Shown: positions 1 through 8,544, counted from the stretch's first letter. The stretch is DNA of 39,751 bases from Anaerolineae bacterium (GCA_030425205.1 JAUIAP010000052.1:1-39751); one strand, 5' to 3'. The notes: a model not told the origin generated them from the sequence alone. Numbers and translations: made by a program.

Positions 1-637
1 GTTGTTCGTAGTCGCTTGCGCTGGCAACGATGTCTATCGCCAACCATTTGTCGCCTAGTTGGGCAAATTCGGCCGAATCGACCCCCAACCTGTCAGCAAC
101 AGCAGCTACGTCGCCACCTTTGTACACCAAGAGCGTGGCGGGTTGGTTTGCGCGGCTCATCTCCAGATTGGCGGTTTGTGCCTCACGCGCCAGCATCCCG
201 TGCGCCAGCACAAAATCATGTGCGCCTGCCCGGTTGAGTGCCGCGCCATCTCCATAGACGATGTAGGTGAAGGGATGAACGTACTGGACAACTTGCAGTC
301 CTGCCGTCTCCAGTTCGGATAACCATTGCGCTTTGGTGGGGCCGATAAGCTGAATCGCATAGAGATCCTCGTCGGCGTGGCGGCTCACCGCCGCGCTGAC
401 GAGCGGGGCATCATAATCGGTCATTGCTGAGTTAGTTGCTGATTTGGGATAGATCGCCCACTTGAACGTGCCATAATCTATGACGCGCAGCGGATTGCCC
501 GACGGCTCCCCTGTCACACGTACACCGACAATTTCGGCCGAATTAAGTTGTTGTGCATCAACGCGAAGTAACGTCACAAGCGTAAGTATCGCGCTGAATA
601 AAAGTAAGAGAATTGTGTTATTTGTACGTGTGTGCAT
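1..637 (-). CDS. Secreted protein, subtilase (S8)-propeptide-like N-terminus, truncated by window edge
   Basis: An open frame starts at the ATG at 637-635 and runs off the left edge without a stop, giving about 212 visible residues. An AGGA Shine-Dalgarno-like site lies about 7 bases upstream. The first ~28 residues form a signal peptide: basic start, a leucine-rich core, then VDA-QQ as the likely cleavage site. Residues ~93-130 read LYAIQLIGPTKAQWLSELE and then a segment ending QYVHPFTYIVYG. This resembles the inhibitor-like propeptide that precedes the catalytic domain in secreted S8 peptidases (strand, then 'GP...W...L...G', then 'PF/NAYIV'). The catalytic domain would lie outside the window, so the peptidase assignment is inference from the propeptide only. 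It is divergent from the DUF3352 gene at 780. The 142 bases between them should hold both promoters, but I cannot assign clear boxes. Confidence 0.6.
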   Translation of the reverse strand, partial: MHTRTNNTILLLLFSAILTLVTLLRVDAQQLNSAEIVGVRVTGEPSGNPLRVIDYGTFKWAIYPKSATNSAMTDYDAPLVSAAVSRHADEDLYAIQLIGPTKAQWLSELETAGLQVVQYVHPFTYIVYGDGAALNRAGAHDFVLAHGMLAREAQTANLEMSRANQPATLLVYKGGDVAAVADRLGVDSAEFAQLGDKWLAIDIVASASDYEQ

Positions 638-779
638 CGAAATCCTATTGTCAATTGTCGTTTAATTACCACTTGCAGTTTTATTGCGAAACAAGCATAC
701 TGCGTTTACAAACCAAATGATGTGCAGAGTAGCAATTATCGTCTTTACTTTCACATTACCATTATTTTAGGAGCAACCC

Positions 780-2372
780 TTGACAGAATCCACCAGCAAT
801 AACAATCGCCCCCTCTTGATCATTGGGGGTCTGCTCGCGGCCGTCGTCGTCATCGGCGGAGGTATTTTTTTTGGTGCGCGTCGTTTCTTACAGACGAGTC
901 AAGCGACCGTCGCCGCTATGCCGCCGACGACAGCCCTCTATGCCAGCTTTGATATGGTTAGCTTGCTTGAGCCAAACAGCATTCGCACATTGGGGAGACT
1001 GAGCGGTGAGGAAACGGCCGATAACGAAGCCGATTTATACAATCAATTTGATGAGCAACTTGCGTCCTATGGCATTACATTTGAGGAAGATATCCAGCCT
1101 TGGCTGGGGCGTAGCGTTGGTGCTGGCATTTTGACGCTTGATGCCAACACGGTCGAACCAGAACGCTTTGTGGTCGCGTTTGAGGTGCGCGACACGGGTG
1201 AGGCGGATGCCTTTCTAGAAAAATTTGCAGCTAATAATGACACGGAATCGGCCGAATATAACGACTTCACCTATCTCTCAACGACAAGCAAAGAGGGGCA
1301 TGATATCTTGATCGGCCGATCTGACTCACTCATGTTACTGGGATCAGATACGTCTGCGTTGCAGGCTTCCGTTGATGCGCTCGACGGTGAATCGTTGGCG
1401 GACACGCCGGGTTTTGCAGAGGTGGTTGCCAAACTACCTGAAACACGCGCCTTTACCGTCGTCGGTACATCCGCACTGATAGATGGTTTCAAAGAAATCG
1501 CCAGCGCATCAGACACAACGGGTGCCACCGCGAGCATGTTTGAAAGCAGCTATATCAACGCGCTGCAAATGGGAGCGGCCTCCCTGCGCATCACTGACAA
1601 TGGCGTCGAAGTCGATATTGCCACACAGTATGACGAAGAAGCCCTGAGTGAAGATGAACGTGCGATTGTTTTTAACCCAACGTTCCCTACAGGTGATATG
1701 GCCGCAGTTGCGCCAGAAAACACGCTCGTTTACTTCAATGGGCCCGGACTCGGTAAGACATGGGCGACACAGAAAAGCGTGATCGAAGAGACAAATGAGG
1801 ATTTTGCCGACTCATTGTTGCTTGTCGAGGAGCAGCTTGGCTTTAGCATCGACAATGAGTTGATGCCCCAGCTTTCAGGTGAATTTGGACTGTTCATTTT
1901 TGAAGCGACGTCTGGGTTGCTGCCCGACCTCGCGGAACTCGATCTCGGCTTTGCATTGGCACACAACGTTGAAGATGCGGCCACAATGCAGGGATTGCTC
2001 GATCAGTTCACAACCGTTCTGACCGACAACGGGGTGACGGTGACGGAAGAAGACGGCCTAAGCGCACTTGACTTTTTTGACACTCCTATCGGCGTGTTGG
2101 GCATGCAGGGCGACCGCATGGTGATCGCGTCCGGGGCGGCCGATGCAGCGCAGTTAGGGGCATCCGCAATCTCTGACAACGCCAATTTCACCGCCGCACA
2201 AGCTGCGTTTCCCAATGAGATGCAGCTGATTGCGTGGGTCGATGTGCAGGGTTTGCTCACGACGTTGGATGCTGATGCCGACGTGATGGAACAAGTGGCA
2301 CAGGTGCCAATGTTGGCGGCGGCGGGATCGGCCGATGCCACCCGCATTATCGTTTTTATCGACCAGGAATAA
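780..2372 (+). CDS. DUF3352-like membrane-anchored extracytoplasmic protein
   Basis: 530 residues starting at TTG 780; AGGAG at 769-773 with 6-base spacing supports this non-ATG start. A short hydrophilic N-terminus is followed by one hydrophobic segment (~residues 12-32, LLIIGGLLAAVVVIGGGIFF) and then a long acidic soluble domain outside the membrane. The phrases 'MPPTTALYASFDM' (~46-58) and 'APENTLVYFNGPGLG' match the style of DUF3352 proteins of Chloroflexota and cyanobacteria. These alternate strands of the form 'P..t.lyv.fd' with helices. Function is unknown for the family. No enzymatic motif is visible. It is probably transcribed alone, because a heptad-repeat stem (2438-2499) separates it from cofD. 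Confidence 0.7.
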   Translation: MTESTSNNNRPLLIIGGLLAAVVVIGGGIFFGARRFLQTSQATVAAMPPTTALYASFDMVSLLEPNSIRTLGRLSGEETADNEADLYNQFDEQLASYGITFEEDIQPWLGRSVGAGILTLDANTVEPERFVVAFEVRDTGEADAFLEKFAANNDTESAEYNDFTYLSTTSKEGHDILIGRSDSLMLLGSDTSALQASVDALDGESLADTPGFAEVVAKLPETRAFTVVGTSALIDGFKEIASASDTTGATASMFESSYINALQMGAASLRITDNGVEVDIATQYDEEALSEDERAIVFNPTFPTGDMAAVAPENTLVYFNGPGLGKTWATQKSVIEETNEDFADSLLLVEEQLGFSIDNELMPQLSGEFGLFIFEATSGLLPDLAELDLGFALAHNVEDAATMQGLLDQFTTVLTDNGVTVTEEDGLSALDFFDTPIGVLGMQGDRMVIASGAADAAQLGASAISDNANFTAAQAAFPNEMQLIAWVDVQGLLTTLDADADVMEQVAQVPMLAAAGSADATRIIVFIDQE

Positions 2373-2437
2373 CCCTTTTTGTGGCTTCTCGGTTTTCGGG
2401 ATTCGTTAGTGTCTTTCGGTGTTCACCGTAATGAAAA

Positions 2438-2499
2438 CGTGGTGCGTGGTGCGTGGTCCGTGCTCTGGAAACGCACCACGCACTACGCACTACGCACTA
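2438..2499. repeat. Heptad-phased inverted repeat element A
   Basis: Four 7-base units on the left (CGTGGTG twice, CGTGGTC, CGTGCTC; 2438-2465) are followed by a 6-base loop and four units on the right (CGCACCA, then CGCACTA three times; 2472-2499). The right arm is close to the reverse complement of the left, so the RNA can form a long stem of about 28 pairs with regular mismatches. It lies between the DUF3352 gene and cofD. Same architecture as the elements at 10411, 11817, 14455 and 21643. Confidence 0.85.
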
Positions 2500-2533
2500 G
2501 CACCCCCTCGGATTCCCAAAGACCCATTAATTT

Positions 2534-3466
2534 ATGAACATAGTTTGTCTTGCAGGCGGTGTCGGCGGCGCAAAACTTGCCGACGGGTTGGCGCGTCTAT
2601 TGCCAGTCGATCAACTAACGATAATTGGAAATACGGGGGACGACTTCGAGCATTGGGGCTTGAAGATCTGTCCCGACCTCGACACGGTACTCTACACGCT
2701 GGCGGGAGTTGCCAGCGTTGAGCGTGGCTGGGGGTTGGAGGGTGAATCATGGCGCACGCTGACACAGGTTGGCGCGCTCGCTGGGCCCGACTGGTTTCGC
2801 ATCGGTGATCTCGACTTGGCGACCCATCTGGCGCGCACGCACTATTTGCGGCAGGATGGTTTGTCGCTGACGGCCGCCACGCGCAAACTTTGTGCAGCGC
2901 AAGGGGTGACGGCGCGACTGTTGCCGATGAGCGATGAAGCGAATCCGACCCTAATCGAGACGACCGATGGCGTCTTGGGGTTTCAGGATTGGTTCGTCTT
3001 GCAGCAATGGCAGCCCAACGTGCAGCGGGTGATTCTGCCCGACACGGCCCGGGCGACCAATGCGGTCATCAGCGCACTGCAAAAGGCGGATGCGGTTGTG
3101 ATTGCGCCGTCCAACCCATTCGTTAGCGTCGATCCGATTTTGAACGCCTACCCAATTCGGCCGATAATCGAAGACCTCGTCCCCGTCGTCATTGCAGTCA
3201 CGCCGATCATTGGGGGCGATGCCGTCAAGGGGCCGTTGGCAAAGATGTTGCGCGATTGGGGCAAAACCGTTTCGGCCGAAACGATAGCCCAGCACTATGG
3301 CGATCTCTTGACTGGTTTTATCTATGATCAGGGGGATGACCCATTCACTATGGACGATGTCACTATTGTTGGCGAAAATACTTGGATGAGAACGGCACAA
3401 GATCGCACACGTGTGGCACAAGCCGTGATAAACTTGATAGAAACGCAACATAGAGAGCTTGCATGA
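2534..3466 (+). CDS. cofD: CofD, 2-phospho-L-lactate (or PEP) transferase of coenzyme F420 synthesis
   Basis: 310 residues, the usual CofD length. The enzyme moves a phospho-lactate (or enolpyruvyl phosphate) moiety from its GDP-activated donor to the deazaflavin Fo, giving F420-0 or its dehydro form, in the cytoplasm. The N-terminus MNIVCLAGGVGGAKLADGL carries the family's glycine-rich motif, followed by 'IGNTGDDFEHWGLKICPDLD' (~residues 32-51). 'PSNPFVSVDPIL' (~194-205) and 'GGDAVKGPLAKMLRDWG' (~232-248) are further CofD hallmarks. The ATG at 2534 directly precedes the conserved start; no strong Shine-Dalgarno is visible. Its stop overlaps the cofC start by four bases (ATGA), so the two are translationally coupled. 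Whether the donor is lactyl- or PEP-derived cannot be read from the sequence. Confidence 0.95.
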   Translation: MNIVCLAGGVGGAKLADGLARLLPVDQLTIIGNTGDDFEHWGLKICPDLDTVLYTLAGVASVERGWGLEGESWRTLTQVGALAGPDWFRIGDLDLATHLARTHYLRQDGLSLTAATRKLCAAQGVTARLLPMSDEANPTLIETTDGVLGFQDWFVLQQWQPNVQRVILPDTARATNAVISALQKADAVVIAPSNPFVSVDPILNAYPIRPIIEDLVPVVIAVTPIIGGDAVKGPLAKMLRDWGKTVSAETIAQHYGDLLTGFIYDQGDDPFTMDDVTIVGENTWMRTAQDRTRVAQAVINLIETQHRELA

Positions 3467-4062
3467 CAACTTGGGCAATCGTACCCGTAAAACCACTCAA
3501 TAAAAGTAAAAGCCGCTTGAGCAATATCTTGTCGAACGAGGATCGCTTTGCCTTAATGCAAGAGATGTTTTTGCACGTGATGGACGTGCTGCGCCAAATA
3601 CCCGCCCTCGACGAGATTTTGGTGGTCAGCAAAGACCCCGTCGTGCTTGAAATGGCGGAGTCATTTGGGGTACAAACCTACACCAAAGAAAAGCCCAGCA
3701 ACTTGAATGGGGCAGTGGGAAAATCGGCCGAATATGCTTGGCAAAATGGCGCGCAGTCGATCATCGTGTTGCCGGCCGATCTCGCACATCTTGAAGCCAA
3801 AGGGGTTGAAATGCTGATTAATGCGCCGGGTCGCATCGCTATTTGCCCTGATGAACGCTTTGACGGCACAAACGCGCTGCTCTTGCGTGATCTGCCCGAA
3901 TTCACCTTTCGCTATGGTGAAGAGAGCTTTCAAAAACATCTTGGCGAAGCGGCACGTCTTGATTTGGTCGCACAGATCGTCTACGCGCCATCTATCGAGT
4001 TTGATCTAGATACACCTGCCGATTTGCGCCGCTATCGACAGGCTGTCCTCCAGCCAGTATGA
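3463..4062 (+). CDS. cofC: CofC/FbiD, guanylyltransferase of coenzyme F420 synthesis
   Basis: 199 residues, typical for CofC/FbiD. It activates 2-phospho-L-lactate, phosphoenolpyruvate or 3-phosphoglycerate with GTP to make the donor used by CofD. The start 'WAIVPVKPLNKSKSRLS' (residues 3-19) is the family's nucleotide-binding signature, and 'IIVLPADLAHLEAKGVEML' (~99-117) carries the acidic metal-binding site. 'ERFDGTNALLL' (~129-139) is also conserved. It overlaps cofD upstream and a lipoprotein gene downstream, each by the four bases ATGA, so all three are probably co-translated. The late F420 genes that make Fo (cofG/cofH) and add glutamate (cofE) are not in the window. Substrate preference is not determined. 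Confidence 0.93.
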   Translation: MTTWAIVPVKPLNKSKSRLSNILSNEDRFALMQEMFLHVMDVLRQIPALDEILVVSKDPVVLEMAESFGVQTYTKEKPSNLNGAVGKSAEYAWQNGAQSIIVLPADLAHLEAKGVEMLINAPGRIAICPDERFDGTNALLLRDLPEFTFRYGEESFQKHLGEAARLDLVAQIVYAPSIEFDLDTPADLRRYRQAVLQPV

Positions 4063-4478
4063 AACAGATAACGCAATGGATTCTTCTTATCGTAATGCTG
4101 CTCCTCGTCGTGGGGTGTGGGGTGCTGGGCGTCAATGTCAAGACGGGCGCCGAGCAGGAGTTTCGCCCCGATGGACAGGTTTTCACCTATTGCGGAACGG
4201 TTTGTGCGGCAAAGGGACAGTGCGGCACCATTAATCGCGATGGCACACAGGTTAGCGTCGTACTGGTTAATCAAAACGAACCGGCAACAGAAGAGCATAG
4301 CGCGTTGATTGAGGACAACTTTCCCGTCAATGTGGTCGAGCTGCGGCGACTGACTGTCTACAACAAACAGTCGGGTGAGCCGTTTGAAAATTATCCCTTT
4401 TACCGCATTAGCGCAGAGACAGCTCCCCCAATTGTTGGTTGGATCGATGGTGCTTGTCTGGCGGACAAGGAACGCTGA
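4059..4478 (+). CDS. Small lipoprotein of unknown function, coupled to cofC
   Basis: 139 residues. The N-terminus is a lipoprotein signal: a hydrophobic core (residues 7-18) ending in the lipobox V-V-G-C with Cys20 as the lipidated residue. The mature part has three more cysteines near its start (about 45-60) that could form disulfides. Its end, 'PIVGWIDGACL', resembles the last strand of an SH3-like domain, but this is only a suggestion. Translation is coupled to cofC through an ATGA overlap at 4059-4062, yet nothing in the protein connects it to F420. I do not recognise a named family. Confidence 0.7.
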   Translation: MKQITQWILLIVMLLLVVGCGVLGVNVKTGAEQEFRPDGQVFTYCGTVCAAKGQCGTINRDGTQVSVVLVNQNEPATEEHSALIEDNFPVNVVELRRLTVYNKQSGEPFENYPFYRISAETAPPIVGWIDGACLADKER

Positions 4479-4487
4479 CGCCAGCCG

Positions 4488-5012
4488 ATGAATGCTGATA
4501 ATCAACCGGAAACCGAATGGCCTGTCGAGGTCATCCGCAGTGCCAAACGGCGTAAATCAGTCGGTGCAAAGTTGCAGAATGGCACGCTCGTCGTGCGTGC
4601 ACCAGCCAGCATGAGCGACGCGGAGTTGCAGCCCATCATCGCCAATTTGCGCGCGCGACTCGCTAAAAAAGTCAACCCACCCCCACAATCTGATAGTGAG
4701 CTAGAGATGCGCGCCGCAGAGCTAAACCGCGAGTTCTTTGCTGGCAAATTGCGTTGGCAGTCGATTCGCTATGTCTCCAACCAAACGAAACGGTATGGAA
4801 GCTGCACGCCAGCAAGTGGCACTATTCGACTATCCGATCGGCTGGCGACGATGCCCAAATTTGTGCGTGATTATGTGATCGTGCATGAGCTTGCCCATCT
4901 TGTGGAGGCAAATCATGGCAAACGCTTTTGGCAACTCGTCAACCGTTACCCCTTGACGGAACGCGCACGTGGCTATTTGATGGCCGTCGATCTGGAAGAG
5001 CTGGAAGATTAA
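4488..5012 (+). CDS. YgjP-like (DUF45/M48-type) zinc metallopeptidase
   Basis: 174 residues, soluble, no signal peptide. The zinc site is plain: HELAH (~residues 138-142) followed by 'NHGKRFW' (~147-153), which provides the third ligand; this HExxH-(x)n-H spacing and 'SCTPASGTIRLSDRL' ahead of it (~105-119) are characteristic of YgjP/DUF45 proteins. The first 60 residues ('VEVIRSAKRRKSVGAKL...') form the usual small beta domain. It starts nine bases after the lipoprotein gene stops, so it probably belongs to the same transcript as cofD-cofC. The physiological substrate of this family is not well defined. Confidence 0.88.
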   Translation: MNADNQPETEWPVEVIRSAKRRKSVGAKLQNGTLVVRAPASMSDAELQPIIANLRARLAKKVNPPPQSDSELEMRAAELNREFFAGKLRWQSIRYVSNQTKRYGSCTPASGTIRLSDRLATMPKFVRDYVIVHELAHLVEANHGKRFWQLVNRYPLTERARGYLMAVDLEELED

Positions 5013-5032
5013 GCCTATTTTTGGGAAATAGT

Positions 5033-5374
5033 TCAAGTGCGTAGGTCAGTTGGCAAGTGGAAGATGCCGTCAGAATCGGCCGAAAACGCATACACGCCCA
5101 CAACCGCATCCCAGTTTAACGCTCCATAAAGGTGTGGAAAATCATCCGCGACATCCGTCGCCCGCTCATAAAGTAATGTATGAGTCAGTTTTGCGTCATC
5201 CACCTCCAGCAACAACAAATCGCGCCCATTGGCATAAAAACGCTGCGCCGTTGCGACGACCTGCGCTAGTTTTGAGAAGTGTATAAATCCTTCATGCGCT
5301 AACGACTGCGGTCGATAGGCACCTTGCTTTTCTGCATCTTGCCACGCAGTGCGGCTGATAATGTGATAGATCAT
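5033..5374 (-). CDS. DUF952 family protein
   Basis: 113 residues. 'IYHIISRTAWQDAEKQGAYR' (2-21) followed by 'EGFIHFSK' (~29-36) and 'FPHLYGALNWDAVVGV' (~79-94) are the conserved blocks of DUF952, a small cytoplasmic family whose fold is related to glutathione S-transferase/ADP-ribosyl-type small domains but with unsettled function. The family often has EGFIHCS; here Cys is replaced by Phe. It is transcribed after the YnfA-like gene with a 21-base gap and converges with the metallopeptidase gene, 20 bases away. Confidence 0.87.
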   Translation of the reverse strand: MIYHIISRTAWQDAEKQGAYRPQSLAHEGFIHFSKLAQVVATAQRFYANGRDLLLLEVDDAKLTHTLLYERATDVADDFPHLYGALNWDAVVGVYAFSADSDGIFHLPTDLRT

Positions 5375-5395
5375 TGGAATCCTTCTATTGTGTCT

Positions 5396-5725
5396 TCAAC
5401 GTGGTCGCATGATAATAAACACGCCGACGAGGGCAACCAACGCGCCGATTAAGTCATAACGGTCTGGTTGCCAGCCATCGACGCGCCACGCCCAGAGCAA
5501 TGATAGCACGACAAAGATACCCCCATAGGCGGCATAAATTCGGCCGAATGCCGCCTCTCGCTGCAACGTTGGAATAATCCCGTAGGCAATCAACACGACA
5601 CCCCCCAGCATTCCCCAACTCAGCGGTTTACCTTCCCGCAGGGTTTGCCATATAAGCCAGCCACCCCCGATCTCGGCCAAGCCTGCGACGATAAAAAGTA
5701 ATCCCGTGCGTAAAATTTCGCTCAT
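5396..5725 (-). CDS. YnfA-like (UPF0060) small four-helix membrane protein
   Basis: 109 residues from ATG 5725. The open frame extends further upstream to 6115, but that extension overlaps the oppositely oriented prpE gene and has no family match, so the short start is preferred. The protein is almost entirely hydrophobic with four transmembrane helices. 'AGLAEIGGGWLIWQTLREGK' (~14-33) and 'GRIYAAYGGIFVVLSLLWAW' (~62-81) are the diagnostic UPF0060/YnfA blocks, a family distantly related to small multidrug-resistance transporters. Transport activity is inferred from fold only. Divergent from prpE with a 138-base spacer containing two inverted repeats. Confidence 0.9.
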   Translation of the reverse strand: MSEILRTGLLFIVAGLAEIGGGWLIWQTLREGKPLSWGMLGGVVLIAYGIIPTLQREAAFGRIYAAYGGIFVVLSLLWAWRVDGWQPDRYDLIGALVALVGVFIIMRPR

Positions 5726-5754
5726 AGCGCAGTAAGTATAGACGTGTTTGCCTT

Positions 5755-5848
5755 CATGAGGGATAACTGTTCGTCGGATTGCAAAAAATTTTGTAACATC
5801 ACCTTGCACCGAAAAACGACCCTCATGGCGCGACCATCTTGATCGCGC
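5755..5848. promoter_or_regulatory. Inverted repeats in the ynfA-like/prpE divergent spacer
   Basis: CATGAGGG at 5755-5762 is the reverse complement of CCCTCATG at 5820-5827 (57-base loop). Immediately after it, GCGCGA (5828-5833) pairs with TCGCGC (5843-5848) around a 9-base loop, ending 15 bases before the prpE ATG. The first pair could be an operator shared by the divergent genes; the second would sit in the prpE leader. No clear -35/-10 pair was identified. Confidence 0.4.
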
Positions 5849-5863
5849 GTTAAAAGACAAATT

Positions 5864-7756
5864 ATGAGCTACAAACAAATCTACTCCGCATGGCAAAATG
5901 ATCCGACGCAGTTTTGGGCAGAGGCGGCTGCGGCAATCGACTGGACAAAAAAGTGGGACAGCGTTCTCGATGACAGCAACGCACCTATCTACCGCTGGTT
6001 CACTGGTGGTGAAACAAACACCTGTTACAACGCGCTCGATCGACATGTCGAAAACGGTCGTGCCGATCAGCACGCGCTCATTTACGACAGCCCCATTACG
6101 GGACAGGTCAAGCAATACACCTATCGTGAATTGCGCGACGAGGTAGCAAAGTTAGCGGGAGTCATCCGTGCGATGGGGGTGGAAAAGGGGGATCGGGTCA
6201 TCATTTATATGCCGATGGTTCCAGAGGCGGCAATGGCGATGTTGGCCTGTGCGCGGATTGGTGCGATCCATTCGGTCGTCTTTGGCGGATTTGCCTCGAA
6301 AGAGTTGGCGACCCGCATCGACGACGCGAAGCCAAAAGCGATCATCTCCGCATCGTGCGGGATTGAGCCAGCGCGGATTATCAGCTATAAACCGCTGCTC
6401 GATCAGGCGATTGAGTTGAGCGATGCCAAGCCAGAAAAGTGTCTGATTTTGCAGCGACCCCAACAGACATGCGACCTCATCGCGGGCCGTGATATTGATT
6501 GGGAGACGGCGATGCAGCGCGCGCAACCAGTCGATTGTGTGCCTGTCGCGGCCACCGATCCCCTCTACATCCTCTACACGAGCGGCACGACGGGACAGCC
6601 AAAAGGGGTCGTGCGTGACACGGGCGGGCATCTTGTCGCGCTCAACTGGTCGCTTGCCAACTTTTACGGCGTCAAGCCCGGTGATGTCTACTGGGCAGCA
6701 TCAGATGTGGGCTGGGTTGTCGGTCATAGCTATATCGTCTATGCGCCGCTTATACTTGGCTGTACGACGATTCTGTTTGAGGGCAAGCCAGTCGGTACGC
6801 CCGATGCGGCTGCCTATTGGCGCGTCATTGAAAATCATGGTGTCAACGTGTTATTCACGGCTCCGACGGCATTCCGCGCCATCAAGCGCGAAGATCCACG
6901 TGGCGAACTAATTGGTAATCACGATCTCAGCTCGCTCAACGCGCTGTTTCTCGCGGGGGAACGCTGTGATCCCGACACGCTCAATTGGGCGACGGACAAG
7001 CTCGGTATTCCCGTCATCGACCATTGGTGGCAGACAGAGACGGGCTGGCCGATTTGCGGCAATCCATTGGGGATTGAACAAGTTCCGATCAAAGTCGGTT
7101 CGGCCGGCGTGCCGATGCCCGGCTATGATGTGCAGGTGCTTGATCCCGTCGGCAATCAAGTGGCAGAAAACGTCATCGGTGCCGTTGTGCTCAAGTTGCC
7201 ACTGCCTCCGGGAACGCTGCCCACGCTCTGGCAACGGGATGATTTATACATCCAGAAATATCTAAGCCATTATGAGGGATACTATTCGACGGCCGATGCT
7301 GGGTTTAAGGACGGCGATGGCTATCTGCACATCATGGCTCGGACAGATGACATCATCAACGTGGCGGGGCATCGTCTTTCGACGGGCGGGATGGAAGAGG
7401 TGTTAGCCCGCCATCCCGATGTGGCTGAGTGTGCTGTGATTGGGGTTAAGGATGCGTTGAAGGGGGAAGTGCCGATTGGGCTTTTGGTGCTCAATGCGGG
7501 TGTAACGCGCGATTCGGCCGAAATTGCCGCCGAAGTGATTCAAATGGTGCGCGACCAAATTGGTCCCGTCGCCGCCTTTAAACAAGCGACTGTCGTTAAT
7601 CGCCTGCCCAAGACACGCAGCGGCAAAATTTTGCGCGGCACCATCAAGCGTATCGCCGATCAAACGCCTTACAAAACACCTGCGACAATTGACGATCCAG
7701 CAATCTTGGATGAGATGAAAGCGGCCGTTGAAACACTTGGCTACGGAGGCGAGTAA
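5864..7756 (+). CDS. prpE: Propionyl-CoA/acetyl-CoA synthetase (AMP-forming), PrpE type
   Basis: 630 residues, the normal PrpE/Acs length. It activates propionate (or acetate) with ATP and CoA through an acyl-AMP. Visible adenylate-forming motifs: the P-loop 'YTSGTTGQPKGV' (~239-250), 'VFGGFASKELATRI' (~139-152), 'DHWWQTETGWP' (~386-396), and 'PKTRSGKILRGTIK' near the C-terminus, with Lys588 as the catalytic, usually acetylation-controlled lysine. The N-terminus (YKQIYSAWQNDPTQFWAEAA) and the 'WASDVGWVVGHSYIVYAPL' block resemble PrpE/ACSS3 more than acetyl-CoA synthetase, so propionate is the likelier substrate. The gene stands alone on this strand, with the response regulator gene 90 bases downstream. 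Confidence 0.92.
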   Translation: MSYKQIYSAWQNDPTQFWAEAAAAIDWTKKWDSVLDDSNAPIYRWFTGGETNTCYNALDRHVENGRADQHALIYDSPITGQVKQYTYRELRDEVAKLAGVIRAMGVEKGDRVIIYMPMVPEAAMAMLACARIGAIHSVVFGGFASKELATRIDDAKPKAIISASCGIEPARIISYKPLLDQAIELSDAKPEKCLILQRPQQTCDLIAGRDIDWETAMQRAQPVDCVPVAATDPLYILYTSGTTGQPKGVVRDTGGHLVALNWSLANFYGVKPGDVYWAASDVGWVVGHSYIVYAPLILGCTTILFEGKPVGTPDAAAYWRVIENHGVNVLFTAPTAFRAIKREDPRGELIGNHDLSSLNALFLAGERCDPDTLNWATDKLGIPVIDHWWQTETGWPICGNPLGIEQVPIKVGSAGVPMPGYDVQVLDPVGNQVAENVIGAVVLKLPLPPGTLPTLWQRDDLYIQKYLSHYEGYYSTADAGFKDGDGYLHIMARTDDIINVAGHRLSTGGMEEVLARHPDVAECAVIGVKDALKGEVPIGLLVLNAGVTRDSAEIAAEVIQMVRDQIGPVAAFKQATVVNRLPKTRSGKILRGTIKRIADQTPYKTPATIDDPAILDEMKAAVETLGYGGE

Positions 7757-7846
7757 AGAAACCCTCCCGCTAACCAAATTTCGCACACTGGATTGAGTAG
7801 GGTACACTAACGTCGCTTGTGCAATTTTGTATGGGCAGGGAACCTA

Positions 7847-8494
7847 ATGACTATGATCCGGACAATTATTGCAGACGATTACGCGCTAATCCGTGAGGGG
7901 ATTGTTTCACTTCTCGCGGACGTTGATGATATTGAGGTAGTGGGTGAGGCGGAAAACGGGATTGAGGCGCTCAAATTGTTGCATGAAAAATCGCCCGATG
8001 TTGCCGTTGTCGACGTTTCGATGCCCAAATTAACGGGCATTGATATTGTTGAGAAACTCAACAAATGTGTGCCAATCGTCATTATCTCCGCGCATGACGA
8101 TGAAAAATTGGTGCAGAAAACGATCCAAGCAGGAGCATATGGCTTTGTCGTTAAAGACGCCGCAACCGAAGAGCTGCTGTTGGCGATTCGGTCAGCCTAT
8201 AAGAAGCATACCTTTATCAGTCCACGTATCTCACAAGCCATTCTCGAAACCTGTTTTCCAAAGCGGACAGCCAGCCTCAACAACAAACGACTGACGCCGC
8301 GTGAACATGAAGTGTTGAAAATGGTCACGGCAGGGGACACAAATGGACAGATTGCCCAATCGTTGGGAATCAGCATTAAAACGGTCGAAAAGCACCGTCG
8401 CAAGTGTATGGACAAACTCGGTGTTGACAATTTGCCCTCATTGATTCAAGAGGCTGTGCGCCAACGTCTCGTGATGATTGACGAACACATCTAG
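7847..8494 (+). CDS. NarL/FixJ-type response regulator
   Basis: 215 residues from the ATG at 7847; an earlier in-frame start at 7817 adds ten residues with no family match, and AGGG at 7837-7840 fits the later start. Receiver domain (~1-120): acidic pair in 'IIADDYALIREG', phosphoacceptor Asp56 in 'VAVVDVSMPKLTG', and the conserved Lys in 'FVVKDA' (~105). LuxR/GerE helix-turn-helix (~145-205): 'LTPREHEVLKMVTAGDTNGQ' then 'LGISIKTVEKHRRKCMDKLG'. No histidine kinase lies beside it, so the partner is elsewhere. The vWA-FHA gene follows after 80 bases and has its own promoter-like sequence, so they may not be one operon. Confidence 0.95.
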   Translation: MTMIRTIIADDYALIREGIVSLLADVDDIEVVGEAENGIEALKLLHEKSPDVAVVDVSMPKLTGIDIVEKLNKCVPIVIISAHDDEKLVQKTIQAGAYGFVVKDAATEELLLAIRSAYKKHTFISPRISQAILETCFPKRTASLNNKRLTPREHEVLKMVTAGDTNGQIAQSLGISIKTVEKHRRKCMDKLGVDNLPSLIQEAVRQRLVMIDEHI

Positions 8495-8515
8495 TCCAGC
8501 AGCGTTAAAATTTGC

Positions 8516-8544
8516 TTGACAGCAGTTTCAATGAGTTGTATCGT
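8516..8544 (+). promoter_or_regulatory. Sigma70-type promoter for the vWA-FHA gene
   Basis: A perfect TTGACA (8516-8521) is followed after 17 bases by TATCGT (8539-8544). Transcription would start near 8551, giving a short leader with GGAG (8560-8563) before the ATG at 8575. Confidence 0.5.

Noticed and set aside
2438..2499. Heptad arrays considered as a small CRISPR
   Set aside because: Units are 7 bases without spacers, arranged as inverted arms; no cas genes are present.
2951..3496. - strand open frame of 181 residues
   Set aside because: Antisense to cofD, with no recognisable features.
5726..6115. Upstream extension of the YnfA-like frame
   Set aside because: It overlaps the start of prpE on the other strand and has no similarity to UPF0060; the ATG at 5725 fits the family.
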